The notes beneath the pieces are model-generated. The model was not told the origin of the DNA, searched no databases, and worked only from the letters and a program-made list of their open reading frames with translations. Of a stretch of 64,000 nucleotides of DNA, positions 9,090 to 18,186 are shown one piece after another. The translations under genes and the position numbers were made by a program. Origin of the DNA: Bacteroides stercorirosoris. Its GTDB lineage: Bacteria > Bacteroidota > Bacteroidia > Bacteroidales > Bacteroidaceae. The stretch's first letter is position 1, and every line of letters starts with the position of its first letter. Location: the NCBI RefSeq assembly GCF_900142015.1, contig NZ_FQZN01000003.1, positions 283,727-347,726 of the forward strand. The letters are read 5' to 3'.

Positions 9090-10151
9090 ATGAAAACTTG
9101 GAAAGATAATTTTGAAGTTTCAAAGAAACACTATATGGATTGGTGGAATCAAAAAGGTGTTGTGCTGACCATGTGGGAACATTTGGATAAAGATGGCTCT
9201 CCACATGAAGCAGTGCAGGCCCCGACTCCTGCCAAAGATATGAATCAGTTCTGGTTTGATCCGGAATGGCGTTCGGAGTATCTTCATTATAAAATGTCGC
9301 GGTACTCATATAAGGCGGATATTCTTCCTGTGGCAAATACACAGCTCGGTCCCGGCTCTCTTGGAGCTATTCTGGGTGCTGATCTGGAGGGTAGGGAAGA
9401 TACGATTTGGATACGTGACAAAAAAGATTTTGATGGAAACATTGTTTTTAATGAAGACGATAAGTGGTGGAAACTTCATTTGGAACTGCTCGCAAAATGT
9501 AAGGAAAAAGCCCGGGGAAATTATTTGATTGGTTGTCCAGATCTTGTCGAGGGGTTGGATGTACTTGCCAGTCTGAAAGGTTCTGATAATGTACTGATGG
9601 ACTTGATGATTGACCCGGATACAACGCTTCATCAGCTTAAAGAAATAAATAAAGCCTACTTTAAAGCTTTTGACCGGATTTATGAGATTATAAATGAAGA
9701 GGATGAAATGGCTTTTTGTTATTTTTCGATTTGGGGACCTGGAAAGGTATCTAAATTGCAGTGCGATATTTCGATTATGATTTCCGAAGATGATTTCCGG
9801 ACATTTGCTCTTCCTTTTTTGAGAGAACAATGTGATTACATAGATTATACTTTGTATCATCTTGATGGTGTAGATGCCATGCGGCATTTGGATGCTGTTC
9901 TTGAATTGGAAAATCTGAATGCTGTTCAGTGGACACCGGGAGTCGGCCAGCCTCAGGGAGGAGATGCCCGATGGTATGGTCTTTATAAAAAGATTTTGGC
10001 TGCCGGAAAATCAGTGATGGCAAACTGGGTGACATTGGATGAACTGAAACCTCTTTTAGATAATGTAGGAAATCAGGGACTGAATATTCAGATGGATTTC
10101 AAATCGGAAAAGGAGATTGATGAGGCTTTGAAAATTATAGACTCTTTCTGA
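9090..10151 (+). CDS. UroD-family corrinoid methyltransferase 1 (probable substrate methyltransferase)
   Basis: A 353-residue soluble protein of the uroporphyrinogen decarboxylase superfamily, which includes MtaA/CmuA-type corrinoid methyltransferases. Neighbouring corrinoid carrier, second UroD protein and MetH-type activator make a methyltransferase role far more likely than haem synthesis. At the position where MtaA-type proteins have the zinc motif His-x-Cys, this protein has His257-Leu-Asp259, and no later Gly-Cys zinc ligand is visible. It therefore seems not to activate a thiol and is the better candidate for the substrate-side enzyme that takes a methyl group from a methoxy compound and passes it to cob(I)alamin. 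The compound is unknown; a 2-O-methyl sugar is inferred from the locus. Start ATG at 9090 follows an A-rich leader. Confidence 0.75.
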   Translation: MKTWKDNFEVSKKHYMDWWNQKGVVLTMWEHLDKDGSPHEAVQAPTPAKDMNQFWFDPEWRSEYLHYKMSRYSYKADILPVANTQLGPGSLGAILGADLEGREDTIWIRDKKDFDGNIVFNEDDKWWKLHLELLAKCKEKARGNYLIGCPDLVEGLDVLASLKGSDNVLMDLMIDPDTTLHQLKEINKAYFKAFDRIYEIINEEDEMAFCYFSIWGPGKVSKLQCDISIMISEDDFRTFALPFLREQCDYIDYTLYHLDGVDAMRHLDAVLELENLNAVQWTPGVGQPQGGDARWYGLYKKILAAGKSVMANWVTLDELKPLLDNVGNQGLNIQMDFKSEKEIDEALKIIDSF

Positions 10152-10198
10152 GATGGCGTAATGTATTCATCACTTTAATAGTATAACCCAATAAAACT

Positions 10199-11758
10199 AT
10201 GAAAAATCTTATCGAGTTAACGAGTCTGGATATTGTTGTAATTGTTGTGTATATCGTCATCTTGCTGGGAATTGCTTACCGTGCAAGTTTCGGAAAGAAA
10301 AAGAATAAAAAGGAAGGTAACCTGTTTTTAGCCAACAAATCACTCGGATGGTTTGCAATCGGGCTGACTATGTGGGGGACCAATGTCGGTCCGTCGATGT
10401 TGGTGGCTAATGCCAGTAGTGGTTATGAAAGTGGTATTGTCGCCGGGAATTTTTCTTGGTATGCTTTCCCTTTGATATGCCTGCTTGCTTTTGTTTTTGC
10501 TCCCCGTTATCTTGGAGCGCAAGTAATGACTTTGCCTGAATATATGGGTAAAAGATTTGGAGATAATACACGAAGTTATATTGCCTGGTATACTATGCTG
10601 ACCATTCTTATATCCTGGCTAGGGCTGACTTTGTTTTCAGGGGGAGTATTCATGGCGCAAATACTGGATTTTCCGTTATGGGCATGTATAATTATACTTG
10701 TAGTTGTATCAGCAGCTTTTACGATGGCAGGAGGTTTGAAAGCGATTGCTTATACCAATGTATTTCAGATGCTTTTATTAATAGCTGTTTCCATATTGTT
10801 GGCTGTCATGGCTATAACGAAAGTCGGTGGCATCCATTCGGTGATAGCACAGACTCCTGCAAGATATTGGAACTTGTTTCAACCGTTGAGTGATCCGGAT
10901 TTTCCCTGGCTGGCTATTCTGATTGGTTATCCTATCATGGGTATCTGGTTTTGGTGTACGGATCAGTCTATGGTTCAATCTGTACTCGGAGCCAAAAATC
11001 TGCAACAAGGGCAATTGGGAGCAAACTTTTGCGGGTGGCTGAAATTAATAGATATTCCTCTTTTTATTTTACCGGGAGTCTTATGTTTTATACTGATTCC
11101 TAACTTGCAAAACTCTACTGATGCTTATTTGCAACTTGTTAAGTTGGTGTTTCCTCCAGGATTGATAGGGATGGTAATTGTGGTAATGACAGCTGCACTT
11201 GTCAGTACGATTGGAGCTGCCTTAAATTCTTTGAGTACTGTCTTTACGATGGACATTTATGTGAAAAAGATGAAATCGGAGGCTACTGATAAAGAGATTA
11301 CTGCTATTGGTAGAGTCGTTGTTTTGATCGGTGCTGTTATATCTGTTTTTCTGGCAATCGGTATCACCTTTATTCAGGGACTGAGCTTTTTCAATATATT
11401 TCAGTCTGTATTAGGCTTCATTGCACCTCCAATGGCTGTCTCTTTTCTTTGTGCTGTGTTCTGGAAGAAAACTTCGACCCGGGCTATCAATCTGGCATTA
11501 ACAGTAGGGACAATATTTAGTATTGGCACAGGAGTCCTGTACTATTGCGGGATTATTTTCCAGGGATTACATTATTTGTATTTGTCTTTCTTTATATTTA
11601 TAATCCTGGCTTGTTTTATTGGGGTGTTTTCACTGGCGGATAAATCTCCGGTAAATTCAAGTTTGGAATATAAAATAATGAAAACCGACAGAAATGTTAA
11701 ATTGGTATGGGGACTGCTGATTATTGTTATGGTAAGTGTATATATCTTTTTCAATTAA
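10199..11758 (+). CDS. Sodium/solute symporter (SSS/SGLT family)
   Basis: Inner-membrane transporter, 519 residues, with about 13-14 hydrophobic segments. Family hallmarks: early GWFAIGLTMWGTNVGPSML, TLPEYMGKRFG after TM3-4, MAGGLKAIAYTNVFQ, and the SGLT-type segment WFWCTDQSMVQSVLGAKN. It should couple sodium entry to uptake of a sugar or related small molecule. It sits between methyltransferase 1 (48-base gap) and the corrinoid protein (33-base gap) in a single direction, so its cargo is probably the substrate of GH31 and the methyltransferase. It would carry a mono- or disaccharide across the inner membrane after outer-membrane import by a SusC/D pair that is not in this window. Family is clear; substrate is inferred. 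Confidence 0.9.
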   Translation: MKNLIELTSLDIVVIVVYIVILLGIAYRASFGKKKNKKEGNLFLANKSLGWFAIGLTMWGTNVGPSMLVANASSGYESGIVAGNFSWYAFPLICLLAFVFAPRYLGAQVMTLPEYMGKRFGDNTRSYIAWYTMLTILISWLGLTLFSGGVFMAQILDFPLWACIIILVVVSAAFTMAGGLKAIAYTNVFQMLLLIAVSILLAVMAITKVGGIHSVIAQTPARYWNLFQPLSDPDFPWLAILIGYPIMGIWFWCTDQSMVQSVLGAKNLQQGQLGANFCGWLKLIDIPLFILPGVLCFILIPNLQNSTDAYLQLVKLVFPPGLIGMVIVVMTAALVSTIGAALNSLSTVFTMDIYVKKMKSEATDKEITAIGRVVVLIGAVISVFLAIGITFIQGLSFFNIFQSVLGFIAPPMAVSFLCAVFWKKTSTRAINLALTVGTIFSIGTGVLYYCGIIFQGLHYLYLSFFIFIILACFIGVFSLADKSPVNSSLEYKIMKTDRNVKLVWGLLIIVMVSVYIFFN

Positions 11759-11790
11759 AAATAGGATTAACTCTAATAAAATAATAAACG

Positions 11791-12459
11791 ATGAACGAAA
11801 TGTTAGAAAAACTCTTCGAATATGTAGAGCTTGGGAAAATCAATCAGGCATCGCCTTTTCCTCCTCAGTTGAAAGGGCAGCCGGGAGCGGATGAGTATAC
11901 AAGGGAAGCACTGGATAAAGGAATCACTCCCTCTGACATCATGAACCTTGCTCTGATACCCGCTATGAATAAGGTTGGGCAAAAGTTTTCTGAAAATAAA
12001 ATCTTTGTTCCCCAGATGTTACTTTCTGCAAAAGCTATGAATACTTCTTTGGTGCACCTGAAACCTTTTTTCTCTTCCGGTGAAGTAAAAAGAAAAGGGA
12101 CCTTCATTTTGGGAACTGTCTTTGGAGATCTTCATGATATCGGTAAAAATCTGGTGGGAATGATGGTGGAAGGTTCCGGTTGGGAGGTTATTGACTTGGG
12201 AGTTGATGTGAAAACGGAAAAATTCCTTGAAACACTTCAGCGATATCCGGATGCGGTTGTGGGAATGTCTGCTCTTCTGACAACTACAATGACAAACATG
12301 GAGCCAATTATCCAGGCAATAAAGGAAGTGTCTCCACAGACGAAGGTGATTGTCGGGGGAGCTCCGCTTACCCCGGATTTTGCACGATCCATTGGAGCAG
12401 ATGCTTATGGCTCTGATCCTCAGGATGATGTTGTATGGTTGGAAAGTTTAGTATCTTAA
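11791..12459 (+). CDS. Corrinoid (B12-binding) methyl-carrier protein
   Basis: A 222-residue corrinoid protein like MtaC/MtbC or the B12 module of MetH. Residues about 1-90 form the helical cap domain and about 95-222 the Rossmann-like B12 domain. The base-off cobalamin signature DLHDIG is at 113-118 with axial His115, followed by DLGVDV, the serine-containing MSALLTTTM and the late glycine turn VGGAPLT. It carries the methyl group on cobalt between the two UroD-family enzymes. The gene is 13 bases upstream of methyltransferase 2. The organism must obtain or make cobamide for this protein; no riboswitch was recognised in the 32-base gap upstream. Confidence 0.9.
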   Translation: MNEMLEKLFEYVELGKINQASPFPPQLKGQPGADEYTREALDKGITPSDIMNLALIPAMNKVGQKFSENKIFVPQMLLSAKAMNTSLVHLKPFFSSGEVKRKGTFILGTVFGDLHDIGKNLVGMMVEGSGWEVIDLGVDVKTEKFLETLQRYPDAVVGMSALLTTTMTNMEPIIQAIKEVSPQTKVIVGGAPLTPDFARSIGADAYGSDPQDDVVWLESLVS

Positions 12460-12472
12460 AATAACAATCAGC

Positions 12473-13468
12473 ATGAATTTTATTAATTATATACTCAGAA
12501 CAAAAGGTTGTCCGGCAATTCCTATCATGATACATCCGGGAATTGAAGCAATTGGCAAAACTGTTAAAGATGCTGTGACTGATGGGAAAACACATTATGA
12601 AGCTGTCAAATACCTGGCGGATCTTTATGATTCGGCAGCTTGTACGACAATTATGGATCTCACAGTGGAGGCTGAGGCGTTCGGAGCCCGGGTTATGATT
12701 CCGGAAGATGAAATACCCAGCGTTGCGGGAGCAATCGTCCACGATGAAGCATCGGTAAATGCTTTGGAAATACCGGATATGACGAAAGGACGTATTCCTC
12801 AATATTTATTAGCAAATCGTCTGGCGGCTGAAAATATTCAGAAACCTGTTCTTTCGGGATGCATCGGACCTTATTCTCTTGCCGGACGTTTATATGACAT
12901 GACGGAAATAATGATCGCTATCTATATTGATCCGGAGACCATCTTGAAACTGTTGGACAAATGTACCCGTTTTCTGATACGGTATTGCCGGGAACTCAAA
13001 AATACAGGGACGGCCGGAGTAATCATTGCAGAGCCGGCGGCAGGGCTCCTTTCGAATGATGATTGCATGACCTATTCTACTTATTTTGTGAGACAGATAG
13101 TAGATGCTGTGCAAGATGACGGTTTTGCAGTTATTCTTCATAATTGCGGAAATACGGGGCATGCTACTCAAGCTATGATAGAAAGTAAAGCCTGCGGATT
13201 ACATTTCGGAAATAAAATCAATATGACGGATGTCCTGAAAGAATGTCCGTCTGATGTAGCCGTTATGGGCAATCTTGATCCTGTAGGCATATTCAAACAC
13301 GGAACCGGGCAGGAAGTCCGTATTGCGACAAAGAAAATGTTGGCTGACACAAGGGGATATGATAATTTTGTAATTTCCAGCGGATGCGATCTTCCGCCTC
13401 ATGTATCTCAAGAGAACTTACTGGCTTTTTTCGAAGAAGTGAAGATTTTTAATGAGCAAAACAAGTAG
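12473..13468 (+). CDS. UroD-family methyltransferase 2, MtaA-like with zinc site
   Basis: A 331-residue protein of the MtaA/CmuA branch of the UroD superfamily. It keeps the zinc-binding pattern of methylcobamide:thiol methyltransferases: His223-Asn-Cys225 and a distant Cys305 in SSGCDLPP. That site activates a thiol acceptor, so this is the likely acceptor-side enzyme, moving the methyl group from the corrinoid protein to a thiol such as homocysteine. Coenzyme M is not expected in Bacteroides, and tetrahydrofolate remains possible. Methyltransferase 1 lacks the site, which gives a clean division of labour. It is located 13 bases after the corrinoid gene and 2 bases before the activation-domain gene, consistent with one operon. 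Acceptor identity is inferred. Confidence 0.82.
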   Translation: MNFINYILRTKGCPAIPIMIHPGIEAIGKTVKDAVTDGKTHYEAVKYLADLYDSAACTTIMDLTVEAEAFGARVMIPEDEIPSVAGAIVHDEASVNALEIPDMTKGRIPQYLLANRLAAENIQKPVLSGCIGPYSLAGRLYDMTEIMIAIYIDPETILKLLDKCTRFLIRYCRELKNTGTAGVIIAEPAAGLLSNDDCMTYSTYFVRQIVDAVQDDGFAVILHNCGNTGHATQAMIESKACGLHFGNKINMTDVLKECPSDVAVMGNLDPVGIFKHGTGQEVRIATKKMLADTRGYDNFVISSGCDLPPHVSQENLLAFFEEVKIFNEQNK

Positions 13469-13470
13469 CA

Positions 13471-14175
13471 ATGGTTCAGAGCTTTCAATCCTACCGGTTT
13501 GCTTTTGAGGATGTCTGTCCTTCTGTGGAGGAAATAAAGACATTCCTTCAATCTGATAAACTGGATGACGATCACCCTGTGAATGTATTTATCGGAGCTG
13601 TATTACCTAAGTTGGCGGATAATCCTGATATAAAAGGGGGGTACATCCTAAAAAGGGTGGAAAAGATGTCTCTGCACGAAGGAATGATTACCGTTGAAGG
13701 CCAAGAACTTAAAGTCGGAAGGCAGATCTGCGCTTATATAAAAAAGGCTGAGTATTTGGCTTTGTTCGCGTGTACCGCCGGAAGTTTGTTTAGCCGACTG
13801 TCGGAACGGATGAATCAGAAAGGAGACTTTATGGAAGCTTTTATTGTGGATACAATAGGGTCTTTGACTGTAGAAAAGGCAATGGATAAAGTTCAAAAGC
13901 AATTAGAACAAATGCTTGGTAACGAAGACTTGAAAATCACTAATCGATACAGTCCGGGATATTGCAATTGGCATTTATCTTCTCAGCAACTCTTGTTTCA
14001 TTTAATAGGGGATAACCCGACCGGAATATCATTAACAGACTCCTGTCTGATGATCCCTGTCAAGTCCGTCAGTGGAATTATAGGAATCGGTCCTGATGTG
14101 AAAAAACGAGAGTATGGCTGTCTGGTTTGCAATAATTCTGTTTGTATTTACCGTAAGATAATTCATAGAAGTTAA
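13471..14175 (+). CDS. MetH-type reactivation (AdoMet-binding) domain protein
   Basis: A 234-residue stand-alone protein resembling the C-terminal activation domain of cobalamin-dependent methionine synthase. The AdoMet-binding signature RYSPGYCNW is at 159-167. The last 20 residues hold Cys217-x2-Cys220-x4-Cys225, which MetH lacks and which could bind metal or an iron-sulphur cluster (speculative). Its expected role is to rescue corrinoid that has oxidised to cob(II)alamin by reductive methylation with AdoMet and an electron donor. It closes the operon: 2 bases from methyltransferase 2 and followed by a strong bidirectional hairpin. No RACE-type ferredoxin activator is present, so this protein probably does the activation. 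Start ATG 13471. Confidence 0.82.
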   Translation: MVQSFQSYRFAFEDVCPSVEEIKTFLQSDKLDDDHPVNVFIGAVLPKLADNPDIKGGYILKRVEKMSLHEGMITVEGQELKVGRQICAYIKKAEYLALFACTAGSLFSRLSERMNQKGDFMEAFIVDTIGSLTVEKAMDKVQKQLEQMLGNEDLKITNRYSPGYCNWHLSSQQLLFHLIGDNPTGISLTDSCLMIPVKSVSGIIGIGPDVKKREYGCLVCNNSVCIYRKIIHRS

Positions 14176-14204
14176 GTTCTATAGTATTCTTTGATGTTTT
14201 TATA

Positions 14205-14257
14205 AATAAAGAAGTCCCGGAACTCAATCGTTATAAGAGTTCCGGGGCTTCTTTATT
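14205..14257. terminator. Bidirectional terminator between convergent operons
   Basis: Long hairpin: AATAAAGAAGTCCCGGAACTC (14205-14225) pairs with GAGTTCCGGGGCTTCTTTATT (14237-14257) with one mismatch and an 11-base loop. It lies between the plus-strand methyl-transfer operon and the minus-strand GH78-GH33 gene, with T/A runs on both sides. Confidence 0.85.
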
Positions 14258-14272
14258 ATATTCAGAAAAGAC

Positions 14273-17200
14273 CTATTGAAGTTTTGATAAATCTATTTCC
14301 GCATATTTTACCCGTTGCCTTCTCCATGTATAAACAGCATGAAGCTTACCATCTTTTCCCTGAATAATACTTGGATAGGAATATTGACTGATAGGGCTGT
14401 CTTCCAATGTAAGCACAGGTTGCCAATTTATTCCATCTTCTGAAATGGCTACACAGAGAGGAGTTCGAGGTCCTTTCGGTGTGCCGGGTAATGTTGAGAA
14501 ATTATTATAGATGAGCACATGGCGACCGTCCTGCAATGTTACGGCATCCGTTCCCGAGTTATTATTCGGAACATCCAGAAGTGTTACTTTGCTCCAGGTA
14601 TCGCCATTATCATTGCTCCAGGCTGTAGCAATCTGTGCATTACGTGTGCGGCACAATACTTGTAATCTTCCGTCTTTGTGTATCAGTATGCTGGGCTGTA
14701 TCGCATATATTGGCTTTGCGCCTTCACCTTTGACGGCTTCGCCGCCTTCCTGATCATCTACGTTGACACCTCCTTTTTTACGGTGCTGAGTAAGTACGGA
14801 AAGTTCCGCAGCCAGTGATTCCGTTGTCTTCCAGGTCTTGCCGTTGTCATCGGAAATTTCGAAGTGAATGCGCCATCCCTTGCCGCCTTCTCTACTGGAA
14901 GGACAGATGATACGACCGTTAATGTATTCCGGTTTATTCTTGATAGGACCGAGGAAGCCCTCCGGCAATGGTTCACGCCTGCTCCAGGTTTTTCCTCCAT
15001 CGCGAGAGCGCACGAGCCAGCCTGTCCAGTCGCCTACGCTCAAGCCTATTTTATAGAAGAGAATCAGATCACCTCCCGGAATCTGGAAAAGTACCGGGTT
15101 CCAGCAAGCTTTCCGACGGGCAATCAACTTTCCCCGGGCATTTGTCACAGGAGTACAAGTGGAATCAATGCCTGCCAAAGCTGCCTGCGCATCTTTTATT
15201 GAGAATACGCCGTCGGCAGCGAGTTGCGGAGAGGTCCATTCTTTGGCACCTTTCGGCTTGCGGCACACCCAGATGCAACAATCCGGATTGCGCTCTTTGG
15301 TACCGCCGAAAAATGAAGCGACAAGATCCCCGTTTTTCAATTCTACGATGGTGGCTCCATGGCATTCCGGGAAGGAGGCTTTCTCATATAGGAACTCGTC
15401 ACTCAGGATAGCTGCATTCCGGGTAGGAATATCTACACTGAAGTGATACTTTCCTGAACCTACCATTTCTTTCCGCCCGCCGGGAAGATATACCTCGCCT
15501 GTAGTGTTGGCGGGGAGTTCAATGTCCCATTTCAGATGTGTCGGAGTCTTTGTCCACCGGCTGGTTATTTTTCCGTAGATGCTTGTGTAGGAGGCGTCTA
15601 CATTGCTTAGTTCCTGAATGTCAAAGGCAGGCTGGAAGATGATATGTTTGTAGCCGGGCTTCCAACGGTCGGCACGGATGCCTGCCAGATTGTTGAAGCA
15701 CCAGGGAAGCAAATCGCCTAAGAGCATGACGTGGTTTCCACTGTTCATTCCGGGATTTGCTTTGTCGCCATTCCAGAGTTCCCAGATGGTGGTAGCGCCT
15801 TGCGCGGCCATATATCCCCACGAAGGATAAGTCTTATTAGTGGCCAGAAGGTAGGCGACATCGGCATGACCACGGCGGCTTAGTTCGCGCAGCAACCATT
15901 GTGTACCGATGACTCCGGTGCTGATATGTCCCTTATTGGTAGTGATGATGGTAGCCACGGTATTTTTGGCAACTTCGTCAATGTAGTGTTTGGGGACAAG
16001 TCCGAAAGCAAGCGGCAGAATATTAGCGGTAACGGTATTGTTACCGTAGAAGATGCTGTCCGGATATAAAGTATGTCCGGGTACGGGCGAAGTACCTTCC
16101 TTCACATGAAGGAAACGTGCGTTGAAAGCATCTTTTATTTTACGTTCCAGTGCTCCCCATTCTTCGGCTTCGGCGGTGAGGCCTTGCAGGCTTGCAAAAC
16201 GATGCATCAGTTGCAGGACTTTCAGATAATAGGCGGTAGCTATAAGCGCACCATCCGTTTTGCGGGCAGGGTCATTACTATGAATCATTTCCAAAGACTC
16301 GGGAGGCACGCACCAGTCACCGTATTTGTCTTTGGTGATGATAAATTCCCGGTTCAGGTAATACTCGTGGATATGAGATACCCATTTCTTTAAAGCCGGA
16401 TAATTCTCTTCGATTGCGCGCCGGTCACCGTAGTTGGTGAAAAGCATGTCGCATACCAGGGGGAGGGTAGCCGGCCAGGTGACGTTATCCGAATAGTAAT
16501 TCCAGTAGGCCGGAGCTACATCCGGGATGCAGCCGTCCTCACGCTGTGCTTCACGAATGTCACGTGTCCATTTGTTGTATAGGGCATGATTGTTGAAAAA
16601 CAGGCTTTCACCCCAGGAACCTATTGCGTGGTCTCCCAACCAGGGTTGGCGTTCGTTGCGTTGTGGGCAGTCGACGGGCATACCTTTATAGTTGCTGCGG
16701 ATACCCCAGAAGGCATTGCGCAATACCTGGTTGAGTGTTTCATCCGAGCCGGTGAAGGTTCCGGTATGAGCCATTTCGTCATCTACTACTTCAGCTGTAA
16801 AATCTTCGGTTTTGGCATTGGGATAACCACTGATTTCCACATAGCGGAAACCGTGGTATACAAAGCGGGGAGCCCAGGTGGCATCTTGTGGTTCACGTCC
16901 GCTGACAACATATATATCCGTGCAATGTGCATCGCGCAGATTCTTCGTAAAGATTTCGCCATCCGGTTGCAAGCGCTCGGCAAAGCGCAGCCGGATACTG
17001 TCTCCTGCCTGGCCTTTGATACGAATACGTAGCCATCCTGCCATATTCTGACCGATGTCCAAAATGTGTTTGTCTCCCTGTTTCCGGATAGAAACAGGCT
17101 TCAGGCTTTCCGTAACTTTCATGCCCGGCATCATTTGCGCACGCAAGGTTCCTGAGGGAATGCTGACGCGCTGTGCGGATATCCAATTCGTATCATCGTA

Positions 17201-18139
17201 GCCTGTCCGGTTCCAGTCTCCTAATTCCTTGCGTGCATCGTATTCTTCGCCATCGTACTCATTGTTGCTGCGGATAGGGCCTTCGGTGGTTAGTTTCCAG
17301 GAGATGTCCGAGGAGATTGTCTGCCTGCTGCCGTCCGTATATTCAACAATCAGATTCAGGCGTAGTTTGGGATAGCCGAAAGTAGGTATCTTGTAGGGTT
17401 TGTAATTCTGGCGCATGGTGTAGAAGCGTCCGTTGCCGAGGATGACACCGATGGCATTTTCTTTTCGGAGTTGCGGGGTGACGTCATACGTGTTGTACAG
17501 AATAGTTTTCCGGTAATCGGTAGGGGCGGGTGCCAGGACTTGTTCACCGATGCGCTGACCGTTGATAAAGAGTTCGTAAAGTCCCATTCCGGCAATGTGT
17601 ACCGTGGCTCGTTTCACTTCTTTGGTCAGTGCAAACTCTTTGCGGAGGTAGCGGGCGGCAAGGCGGCTCCATTGTGTTTCGCTGTCACCGGGGGCGGGGC
17701 GGTCCAGGCCGATCCACTGCCCTTGCCAGTCGGCTTCATTCAGTAGTCCCATGCTCCAGGAGGCGGGTTCGCTCCAGTCGGTTTCATTGGTATGGGTATA
17801 GACTTTCACTTTCCAGTAGTAAGGGGTGTTGCGCTTCAACGTTTCACCTTGATAAGTGATCCATTGGGAAGTGTCTGTTTTCACCTTGCCCGAATCCCAA
17901 CAGTCTGCTTTGCCTTGTGCCAGGAGTTCGGGGGAGGAGGCTACAAGAACATGATAGGCGGTTTGCATCACATTTTGCTCGTCCGATTCGATGCGCCAGC
18001 CCAGACGGGGGTGGCGGATATCGATTCCCAGTGGATTCTTCAATTGCTCTGTTCGCAGGTCGGTGACGCGCAAGGCTGCGTGTGCCGTACAGGCAAGGAG
18101 GAGTAGGGAAAGAAGGGATATTGATATCTTCTTATTCAT
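14273..18139 (-). CDS. GH78-GH33 fusion glycosidase
   Basis: A 1288-residue exported fusion. The signal is followed by LLLLACTAHA, which could be a lipobox or a normal cleavage site. Residues about 20-910 are GH78 alpha-L-rhamnosidase, with VDCPQRNERQPWLGD and IWELWNGD motifs and a C-terminal beta domain. Residues about 915-1288 are a sialidase-fold GH33-like propeller with three Asp boxes (SRDGGKTW, SDDNGKTW, SNDNGDTW). The same pairing is known to me for B. thetaiotaomicron BT1013, which removes rhamnose and then Kdo from RG-II chain C. A charged loop at about 1155-1172 (rich in Lys, Gly, Asp, Glu) looks like an insertion. It is the last gene of the minus-strand operon, 351 bases after GH140 with a repeat element between them. 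Confidence 0.88.
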   Translation of the reverse strand: MNKKISISLLSLLLLACTAHAALRVTDLRTEQLKNPLGIDIRHPRLGWRIESDEQNVMQTAYHVLVASSPELLAQGKADCWDSGKVKTDTSQWITYQGETLKRNTPYYWKVKVYTHTNETDWSEPASWSMGLLNEADWQGQWIGLDRPAPGDSETQWSRLAARYLRKEFALTKEVKRATVHIAGMGLYELFINGQRIGEQVLAPAPTDYRKTILYNTYDVTPQLRKENAIGVILGNGRFYTMRQNYKPYKIPTFGYPKLRLNLIVEYTDGSRQTISSDISWKLTTEGPIRSNNEYDGEEYDARKELGDWNRTGYDDTNWISAQRVSIPSGTLRAQMMPGMKVTESLKPVSIRKQGDKHILDIGQNMAGWLRIRIKGQAGDSIRLRFAERLQPDGEIFTKNLRDAHCTDIYVVSGREPQDATWAPRFVYHGFRYVEISGYPNAKTEDFTAEVVDDEMAHTGTFTGSDETLNQVLRNAFWGIRSNYKGMPVDCPQRNERQPWLGDHAIGSWGESLFFNNHALYNKWTRDIREAQREDGCIPDVAPAYWNYYSDNVTWPATLPLVCDMLFTNYGDRRAIEENYPALKKWVSHIHEYYLNREFIITKDKYGDWCVPPESLEMIHSNDPARKTDGALIATAYYLKVLQLMHRFASLQGLTAEAEEWGALERKIKDAFNARFLHVKEGTSPVPGHTLYPDSIFYGNNTVTANILPLAFGLVPKHYIDEVAKNTVATIITTNKGHISTGVIGTQWLLRELSRRGHADVAYLLATNKTYPSWGYMAAQGATTIWELWNGDKANPGMNSGNHVMLLGDLLPWCFNNLAGIRADRWKPGYKHIIFQPAFDIQELSNVDASYTSIYGKITSRWTKTPTHLKWDIELPANTTGEVYLPGGRKEMVGSGKYHFSVDIPTRNAAILSDEFLYEKASFPECHGATIVELKNGDLVASFFGGTKERNPDCCIWVCRKPKGAKEWTSPQLAADGVFSIKDAQAALAGIDSTCTPVTNARGKLIARRKACWNPVLFQIPGGDLILFYKIGLSVGDWTGWLVRSRDGGKTWSRREPLPEGFLGPIKNKPEYINGRIICPSSREGGKGWRIHFEISDDNGKTWKTTESLAAELSVLTQHRKKGGVNVDDQEGGEAVKGEGAKPIYAIQPSILIHKDGRLQVLCRTRNAQIATAWSNDNGDTWSKVTLLDVPNNNSGTDAVTLQDGRHVLIYNNFSTLPGTPKGPRTPLCVAISEDGINWQPVLTLEDSPISQYSYPSIIQGKDGKLHAVYTWRRQRVKYAEIDLSKLQ

Positions 18140-18186
18140 ATTGATTGCGTTATGATATTGAGTAATAGTTCAAGATTGCTTTTATA

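Noticed and set aside
9090..13468. UroD-family genes as haem biosynthesis (hemE)
   Set aside because: Two divergent copies flank a corrinoid carrier and precede a MetH activator, and the second has the MtaA zinc motif; no other haem genes are near.
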